Part shown: positions 59,368 through 64,000 of the stretch, piece after piece
Layout: every line of letters starts with the position of its first letter
Position numbering within the stretch: position 1 is the stretch's first letter
NCBI RefSeq assembly: GCF_000425485.1
Contig: NZ_KE384383.1
Location: 186,117 to 250,116, forward strand
Origin: Flavobacterium tegetincola DSM 22377
Lineage (GTDB): Bacteria; Bacteroidota; Bacteroidia; Flavobacteriales; Flavobacteriaceae
Direction: 5' to 3'
Length of the DNA: 64,000 nucleotides
Program-made: the position numbers and the translations under genes
Notes under the pieces: generated by a model
Database searches by the model: none
Told to the model about the DNA's origin: nothing
Seen by the model: the letters and a program-made list of their open reading frames with translations, nothing else

Positions 59368-61500
59368 TTATTTATTATTGTCAATTACATATTGAAGCAC
59401 TTTTCGCATCAAATGTACGCGGTCTTTTCCGCCTACGTTATGTTTGTGCATTGGATAAGGGAAAAAATCCACTTGCTTTTCGGCTTCGATGAACTTTTTT
59501 ATTAAAGCCATATTGTGTTGCATAACTACTACATCATCTACTGTTCCGTGAATTAGGAGTAATTTTCCTTCTAGATTTTTTACGTAATTTAGCGTGTTTG
59601 CTTCGTCAAAACCTTTCTGATTTTCAGCTGGAGTATCCATGTAGCGTTCGCCATACATTGCTTCATAATATTTCCAATCCGTTACCGGTCCACCTGCAAC
59701 GCCTGTGGTAAATGTGCCTGGTTTTCTCAACATTAAAGAGGTAGTCATGAAGCCACCATAACTCCATCCGTGCACTGCCAAACGATTTCCGTCTACGTAA
59801 GGAAGCGATTTTAAATAATCTACACCTTTAATTTGGTCGTCTATTTCACTTATACCTAGGCGTCCGTGAATGATGCTTTCAAAGGCAAAGCCTCTGTTAT
59901 CTGAACCGCGGTTATCTACCGTGAAAACTAAATAACCTTGTTCAGCCATCCAGTACATCCATAAACTGGCACCGTCTAAATAAGAATTGGTTATTAATTG
60001 AGCATGTGGTCCTCCATAAACATAGACTAAAACTGGGTATTTTTTAGTTGCATCAAAATTGGATGGCTTAATCAAGCGTGTTACTAAATCGGTTGTTCCA
60101 TCTGCAGATTTAATGGTTTTAATTTCTGCAGTTCCCATTTGGTAGTCTTTGTATTTGTTGCTACTTTCGACTAAAACGGTTTCCTTTAATTTGGCATCTA
60201 CTAAAAGCGATTTGGAAGGCGTGGTATGATTGGAATATTCATCAAAGAAATAACTTCCATCGTGGTTTACCGCTACAGTATGCGTTCCGTCATTTTTAGT
60301 AAGTAATGATTGTTTTCCTTTTAAATCCACTTTGTAGGCTAAACTGTTGGTTCCGTTTGGACCCGTTGCTTGGAAATAAATTTCGGTTCCTTTGGTGTTG
60401 GCTCCTAAAATTGCTTGTGTTACAAATTTATTTGAAGTCAATTGTTTCAATAATTTTCCCTCGATAGAGTAGTAGTACAAGTTTTGAAAACCATCTTTTT
60501 CACTAAACCACACAAAATTATTTGAAGTTTGACTTGGGAAGAATGCCGGTTTCTCAGGTTCTACCCAACGATCGTTTTTTTCATTCAGCAAAGTGCGGAC
60601 AAAAGTACCTGTTTTTGCATCGTACAGATTTAAGGACATGTTGTTTTGCTCGCGATTTACTTCGGCTATCAACACATATTTTTCATCTGGAGACCAAGAT
60701 AAATTGGTTAAATAAGCGTCAACGGCTCCTTTTGGAGTAATAAAAACGGTTTGTTTTGTAGATAAATTATAAATTCCCACTCTTGGTTTTTCACTTTTCT
60801 GACCAATCATTGGGTATTTAATATTCATTAATTTTGCAGGAGTTTCCGTAATATCAAGCAGAGGATAATCAGCAACTTCTGTTTCATCTTTTTGGTAAAA
60901 AGCCAAATAAGTAGACTTTGGAGACCAGAAAATACCTTGCGTAATTCCGAATTCACTTCGTGCATAGGTTTGACCCGAAACAATTCCAGCATTGGTTTCC
61001 GAAGTTACGGCAACTTTAGCATTGTTCTTGTCCATAAAATAAAGGTTATTGGCTTCGGTAAAAGCAACTAAATCCTTTGAGCTATTCAACGTTTGGCCTG
61101 CAGCAGCATCAGGAGTTGTAGCAATTAATCCTCCTTTTTTAGTAGAAATAGTATAATTGTAGAAATTTGCACCATCTGATAAAATAAGGGTGGAAGCATC
61201 TTTCCATTCGATTCCCCAAAAACTTCTGAACTCTGTTTTTAGAGCAGCATTTAATTCTGAAAGTGAAACCAGTTCGGTTCCTTTGGTATTGGAAGGATCA
61301 GCAATCATCAACTTCCGACCTAGTTCTTCGAAGTAGACAAATTTATTAGTTTCTGGAATCCACTGGAATCCCAATACTTGATCGGGGCGAAAAGCGCGGT
61401 ATTGTTGTAAAACACCGTCTTCTAGCGTAAGTTGTTTTGTTTGTCCAAATGCAGCTACAATGAAAAAGAAGCTTACAAAGGCAATTAGATTTTTATTCAT
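59368..61500 (-). CDS. S9 family peptidase, DPP-IV type
   Basis: 710 residues. A signal peptide (M-N-K-N-L-I-A-F-V-S-F-F-F-I-V-A-A-F-G, cleavage before Q) places it in the periplasm or outer surface. It removes N-terminal dipeptides, usually X-Pro. The N-terminal beta-propeller (~45-450) has repeated S-W-S-P-D-E-K-Y-like blades. The alpha/beta hydrolase domain (~480-710) has catalytic Ser in G-W-S-Y-G-G-F (~579), Asp in H-G-T-V-D-D-V-V and His in H-K-H-N-V. Y-V-Y-G-G-P-H is the oxyanion region. TATATTTG promoter element at 61524-61531. Confidence 0.94.
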   Translation of the reverse strand: MNKNLIAFVSFFFIVAAFGQTKQLTLEDGVLQQYRAFRPDQVLGFQWIPETNKFVYFEELGRKLMIADPSNTKGTELVSLSELNAALKTEFRSFWGIEWKDASTLILSDGANFYNYTISTKKGGLIATTPDAAAGQTLNSSKDLVAFTEANNLYFMDKNNAKVAVTSETNAGIVSGQTYARSEFGITQGIFWSPKSTYLAFYQKDETEVADYPLLDITETPAKLMNIKYPMIGQKSEKPRVGIYNLSTKQTVFITPKGAVDAYLTNLSWSPDEKYVLIAEVNREQNNMSLNLYDAKTGTFVRTLLNEKNDRWVEPEKPAFFPSQTSNNFVWFSEKDGFQNLYYYSIEGKLLKQLTSNKFVTQAILGANTKGTEIYFQATGPNGTNSLAYKVDLKGKQSLLTKNDGTHTVAVNHDGSYFFDEYSNHTTPSKSLLVDAKLKETVLVESSNKYKDYQMGTAEIKTIKSADGTTDLVTRLIKPSNFDATKKYPVLVYVYGGPHAQLITNSYLDGASLWMYWMAEQGYLVFTVDNRGSDNRGFAFESIIHGRLGISEIDDQIKGVDYLKSLPYVDGNRLAVHGWSYGGFMTTSLMLRKPGTFTTGVAGGPVTDWKYYEAMYGERYMDTPAENQKGFDEANTLNYVKNLEGKLLLIHGTVDDVVVMQHNMALIKKFIEAEKQVDFFPYPMHKHNVGGKDRVHLMRKVLQYVIDNNK

Positions 61501-61523
61501 TTTATACGTTTTTGATATAATAG

Positions 61524-61531
61524 CAAATATA
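61524..61531 (-). promoter_or_regulatory. -7 promoter element of the peptidase gene
   Basis: TATATTTG on the minus strand, an exact match, 23 bp before ATG at 61500. Confidence 0.6.
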
Positions 61532-61635
61532 ACAAAAAGTGCTTGGTTGTAAACTACTTTTCGGGATTCTTAACAATGAAAGGTTTGGATCCTATTTAAG
61601 CTGCAACAGATTCTTTATCATTTGAAAATTCAAGC

Positions 61636-62706
61636 TTAGGGCTGGATAACAGCTGCTGGTTGTGGAATTAAAATAGGTTCTTCTACCACAATGGATTCAA
61701 TAGGAATTAAAACTTCGGTTACCCATTTGGATGGACTTTTTTCATCGGAAGCATTTACGGTATAGATATCCATGTATTTTAAAGCGGTATTTCGATCAAT
61801 TTTATTTTCAGAAATATAGGCAAGAGCTTTCTTCACTGCTTCTGCTCTATGCGAATAATCGCCTTTCAAGACCGTTTTTAATGCTTTGAAGGGTTGTAAT
61901 TTAGCAATACTTACGTCACTAGGATTAGATACAAAAATTTCTTCCTTCAATGGACCACAAACGGAAAAAGTTATAGTTCCATTGGCATTATCGCTGCTTT
62001 CATAAATTACAAATGGCTTACCGTTCATCTGTAAATTTGCATTTTTAAAGAAGGTGCTCATCTTTTGTAGCATAGGCGTGATTTTAGAATTCATGTCGCG
62101 CAACTTTACCGTAGCACTTTGTTTGACGTAAAATCCGCCTTCAATAGTTGCAATTCCAATAACTTGGGTAGAAAAACTACTAATTTCCTTGGTTATGATT
62201 GCATTTACATTGTTCAAGCTGTTTTGAAACATTTTTGCTTTAAACTGTTCAACACCACCGTTAAATGCGGCTTTGATTTTTGTAGTAAAATCAGCACTAC
62301 CTGTAACCGTCCAATTTAATTGCGTTCCGCCGATGGAATCTTTTAGAGTTAAAGTAGATTTGGAAACTTGTCCGTCTATACTTAATTTCTGTGCGATACT
62401 GTCGTTTTCCTTTACAAAAAGTGATTGAATGGAACCAAAACCATCACTTTTTTTCCAAGATAAAGAACTTCCTTGCCCAACGGTATTATCGGGAAAAGAA
62501 AATTTTACGTCTGCTTGGTTTGCTTCTAAATCCATCCATTGGTCCCAATTTCGATAATCGTTAATGTAATTAAATACAACTTCTTTTGGTACTTTAATAA
62601 AGGTAGAACGCTTTATGGTATACTCGCCATTTTGAGTGGCTATGTAAACGGAAATTCCTACAAGTGCTAAGAGTAATAAAAGAAATACGTATTTGATAAT
62701 TTTCAT
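61636..62706 (-). CDS. SRPBCC domain protein with GyrI-like C-terminal domain
   Basis: 356 residues from ATG 62706 (an in-frame start 4 codons earlier is unlikely). One N-terminal membrane helix (K-Y-V-F-L-L-L-L-L-A-L-V-G-I-S-V-Y, 4-22). An SRPBCC (START-like) domain follows at ~35-175, with the polyketide-cyclase pattern P-K-E-V-V-F-N-Y-I-N-D-Y-R-N-W-D-Q-W and a final G-G-V-E-Q-F-K. An effector-binding GyrI-like domain is at ~180-335 (V-V/F-Y-E..., A-Y-I-S-E-N-K, Y-T-V-N-A-S-D). Membrane-anchored small-molecule binding is the likely role. Confidence 0.82.
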   Translation of the reverse strand: MKIIKYVFLLLLLALVGISVYIATQNGEYTIKRSTFIKVPKEVVFNYINDYRNWDQWMDLEANQADVKFSFPDNTVGQGSSLSWKKSDGFGSIQSLFVKENDSIAQKLSIDGQVSKSTLTLKDSIGGTQLNWTVTGSADFTTKIKAAFNGGVEQFKAKMFQNSLNNVNAIITKEISSFSTQVIGIATIEGGFYVKQSATVKLRDMNSKITPMLQKMSTFFKNANLQMNGKPFVIYESSDNANGTITFSVCGPLKEEIFVSNPSDVSIAKLQPFKALKTVLKGDYSHRAEAVKKALAYISENKIDRNTALKYMDIYTVNASDEKSPSKWVTEVLIPIESIVVEEPILIPQPAAVIQP

Positions 62707-62888
62707 AGTGCAAGCCAATTTATAGTGTAAAGGTAAAAATTTAAATGTTAAGAATACTTACAAATCAAAGCTCAGATTTTTAAAAAGCGCCTGGAATTTT
62801 AGAAATAGTAATTAATTTTATAATATAATTGATTTTACACGTAAAAAATCAGTCGCATTGCTGTCGTAAATTTACATTGTAATTAATA

Positions 62889-62909
62889 AAGGCAGGATTA
62901 TGGAAAAGA
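62889..62909 (+). repeat. 21-bp word also present at 35350-35370
   Basis: Covers the AAGGCAGG ribosome-binding site, ATG and first codons (M-E-K) of the small gene at 62900. It is identical to 35350-35370, downstream of the R-M operon. No similarity extends beyond it on either side. Confidence 0.85.
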
Positions 62910-63031
62910 TGGATAAAATACAAAAGAAAAATTTTTACATTAACAGGAAAAATATTGACCTAAATAGAAATATTATATCGGTAGTATTATTGATAGGTTA
63001 CGTAATTTTTGCTGCTATTTATTTAGTATAA
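62900..63031 (+). CDS. Small single-pass membrane protein, 43 residues
   Basis: ATG 62900 to TAA 63029-63031. The first ~24 residues are basic and polar (M-E-K-M-D-K-I-Q-K-K-N-F-Y-I-N-R-K-N). They are followed by one hydrophobic helix I-I-S-V-V-L-L-I-G-Y-V-I-F-A-A-I-Y-L-V reaching the C-terminus. This gives an N-in tail-anchored arrangement. A purine-rich AAGGCAGG precedes the ATG at good spacing, which is rare in this window and argues for real translation. It overlaps the convergent gene at 63019 by 13 bp. Function unknown. Confidence 0.6.
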   Translation: MEKMDKIQKKNFYINRKNIDLNRNIISVVLLIGYVIFAAIYLV

Positions 63032-63576
63032 CTAGGTTTGAGTAGCTGTTGCTTAATTTGTAATAAAGTATAATCTGTACTTATCATCAGCTGAATCACT
63101 TTAAATAATAAGGAATCAAAATCTTCCCCTGTATCCCAATATTTCAAGTTTTTGCCGTCAGGCAAAATGTTTCGAATTTCCTTAACTCTCTTTGTTGTAT
63201 CAACTGCATTTCTCAGAAACCTTCCCTGATTTTTGGATGTGTTTTTGTGGTAATACTGAACTGATTTTTCTGTAAAATCTACTTCAATAAAATATAATTT
63301 TTCAATCTCGTTGATAGAGTGAAATTCATCCCAATTGGCATAGCCTACTTTTACTCGAGAAGATTGTTCCAGACCATTACTTTGCAAACGCCACTTGCAA
63401 TTTGCCGCACGACCCCAATGGTTGGATTTGCGGTAAACGCCTGTGGTGGTAAAGGAATATTCGCTTCCAGATTTGCTGATGTAATTCAACTTTAAAGCAG
63501 CTATTTCAGCAATTGAGACCTCTGTAAAAATGCAAAAAGTATATTTATGGAAATTCGTTTTATTGTATATTTTCAT
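63019..63576 (-). CDS. Protein of unknown function
   Basis: 185 residues, no membrane helix. Basic and aromatic-rich: Y-S-F-T-T-T-G-V-Y-R-K-S-N-H-W-G-R-A-A-N-C-K-W-R-L then V-G-Y-A-N-W-D-E-F and I-E-V-D-F-T-E-K-S-V-Q-Y-Y-H-K-N. The chain closes with a charged helix K-V-I-Q-L-M-I-S-T-D-Y-T-L-L-Q-I-K-Q-Q-L. I do not recognise the family. It starts 9 bp downstream of the TamL-like gene stop, so it is its operon partner. Confidence 0.7.
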   Translation of the reverse strand: MKIYNKTNFHKYTFCIFTEVSIAEIAALKLNYISKSGSEYSFTTTGVYRKSNHWGRAANCKWRLQSNGLEQSSRVKVGYANWDEFHSINEIEKLYFIEVDFTEKSVQYYHKNTSKNQGRFLRNAVDTTKRVKEIRNILPDGKNLKYWDTGEDFDSLLFKVIQLMISTDYTLLQIKQQLLKPSYTK

Positions 63577-63585
63577 CCGTTTAAA

Positions 63586-64000
63586 TTAGAATGGATAACC
63601 AATGGCTAAATTGAAAACACCTGATTTTAAATTTACTTTGTCTAAAATCCATCGGTCTGATACATTTCCATAAGGTAAGCGTAAAGGTACTGCAAAATCA
63701 GTTCTTAAAATTAAGAATGAAAAGTCAAATCGAAGTCCGAGTCCGGCACCAACAGCGATGTCATCAAAGAATTTACTAGAGAAATTTTTCTGATTTTGTG
63801 CATCCTGTGATGCATCGGTAGCATTGATGCTCCAAATATTTCCTGCATCAAAGAAAACTGCTCCGTGAACTACACTGTAGATTTTTGCACGGTATTCAGT
63901 ACTGAATTCTAATTTGACATCCCCGGATTGATCAGGTAGAAATCCACCTTCATTTACTACGGGAGCAAAGGACCCTGGTCCAATTGAACGTGCCCGAAAT
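63586..64000 (-). CDS. tamL: TamL/BamA family outer membrane protein, C-terminal part
   Basis: At least 137 residues to the stop at 63586; the start lies beyond the window. The visible part begins F-R-A-R-S-I-G-P-G-S-F-A-P, the flavobacterial equivalent of the L6 loop VRGF motif of BamA/TamA. It continues with barrel strands (V-K-L-E-F-S-T-E-Y-R, V-V-H-G-A-V-F-F-D-A-G-N-I-W, G-A-G-L-G-L-R-F-D-F, L-R-T-D-F-A-V-P-L-R) and ends I-G-Y-P-F with terminal Phe. Such proteins insert barrels into the outer membrane, and TamL is the lipoprotein form in Bacteroidota. Paralogue assignment is provisional because the N-terminus is missing. Confidence 0.85.
   Translation of the reverse strand, partial: FRARSIGPGSFAPVVNEGGFLPDQSGDVKLEFSTEYRAKIYSVVHGAVFFDAGNIWSINATDASQDAQNQKNFSSKFFDDIAVGAGLGLRFDFSFLILRTDFAVPLRLPYGNVSDRWILDKVNLKSGVFNLAIGYPF

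Noticed and set aside
1..64000. tRNA or rRNA genes, intact insertion sequences, CRISPR arrays
   Set aside because: I read the intergenic regions for cloverleaf arms with CCA-type ends, rRNA words, transposase motifs and regular short repeats and found none convincing.

Overview
The window is chromosomal DNA of a flavobacterium, most likely Flavobacterium or a close relative in the Flavobacteriaceae (Bacteroidota). The signs are AT-rich sequence with weak ribosome-binding sites, promoters of the TAnnTTTG type, type IX secretion (T9SS) C-terminal sorting domains, SprB and CHU-type Ig-like repeats, a TamL-like outer membrane protein, and housekeeping genes (dnaJ, grpE, accA, dnaB, tgt) with the Bacteroidota form. 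No rRNA, tRNA, CRISPR array or intact insertion sequence was seen.

Layout. 1-2950: small envelope genes (DUF4870, DUF4442 thioesterase-like, TIGR01777 epimerase, YceI lipoprotein). 3109-4953: grpE-dnaJ. 5113-10382: ABC-2 exporter, MscS channel, a sigma-54 activator without a DNA-binding domain, a half DEAD-box protein and a DUF2007 protein. 10515-13729: an ABC-F ATPase and, convergent to it, leucyl aminopeptidase. 14303-17553: an ECF sigma factor followed by a very unusual anti-sigma-like/TonB-plug/von Willebrand A fusion. 17680-22693: scramblase-like, beta-propeller-like, membrane and MsrA proteins, PPK2, a beta-barrel. 22955-26313: GNAT-racemase pair, MATE pump, small acidic protein. 26442-32209: MeaB, then AEC and MFS transporters, an FAD oxidoreductase and an SBF-like transporter. 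32334-35010: a compact HpaII-type (CCGG) restriction-modification operon with an extra gene of unknown function between methylase and nuclease. 35504-38619: tgt, lptG, EamA transporter. 39085-43077: accA, dnaB and a conserved exported protein.

43079-57996 is the most accessory-looking part. A TPR histidine kinase and a LytTR response regulator precede a 9.8-kb gene for a 3282-residue T9SS surface protein (LamG, NHL-like, two RCC1 blocks, Ig-like, SprB and four 95-residue repeats). The 3' end of the LytTR gene plus its downstream spacer is present again, 97% identical, just after the giant gene. The giant gene is thus bracketed by a 214-bp direct repeat. Around the second copy lie a decayed and an intact copy of a small exported membrane protein gene, then a second, small T9SS cargo protein.

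58224-64000: SDR, DPP-IV family peptidase, SRPBCC/GyrI-like protein, an overlooked 43-residue membrane protein, an unknown protein and the C-terminal end of a TamL/BamA-like barrel.

Intergenic DNA holds several different palindromic elements (26047-26062, 26326-26398, 38645-38764, 59205-59290), which look like dispersed repeats of this lineage.
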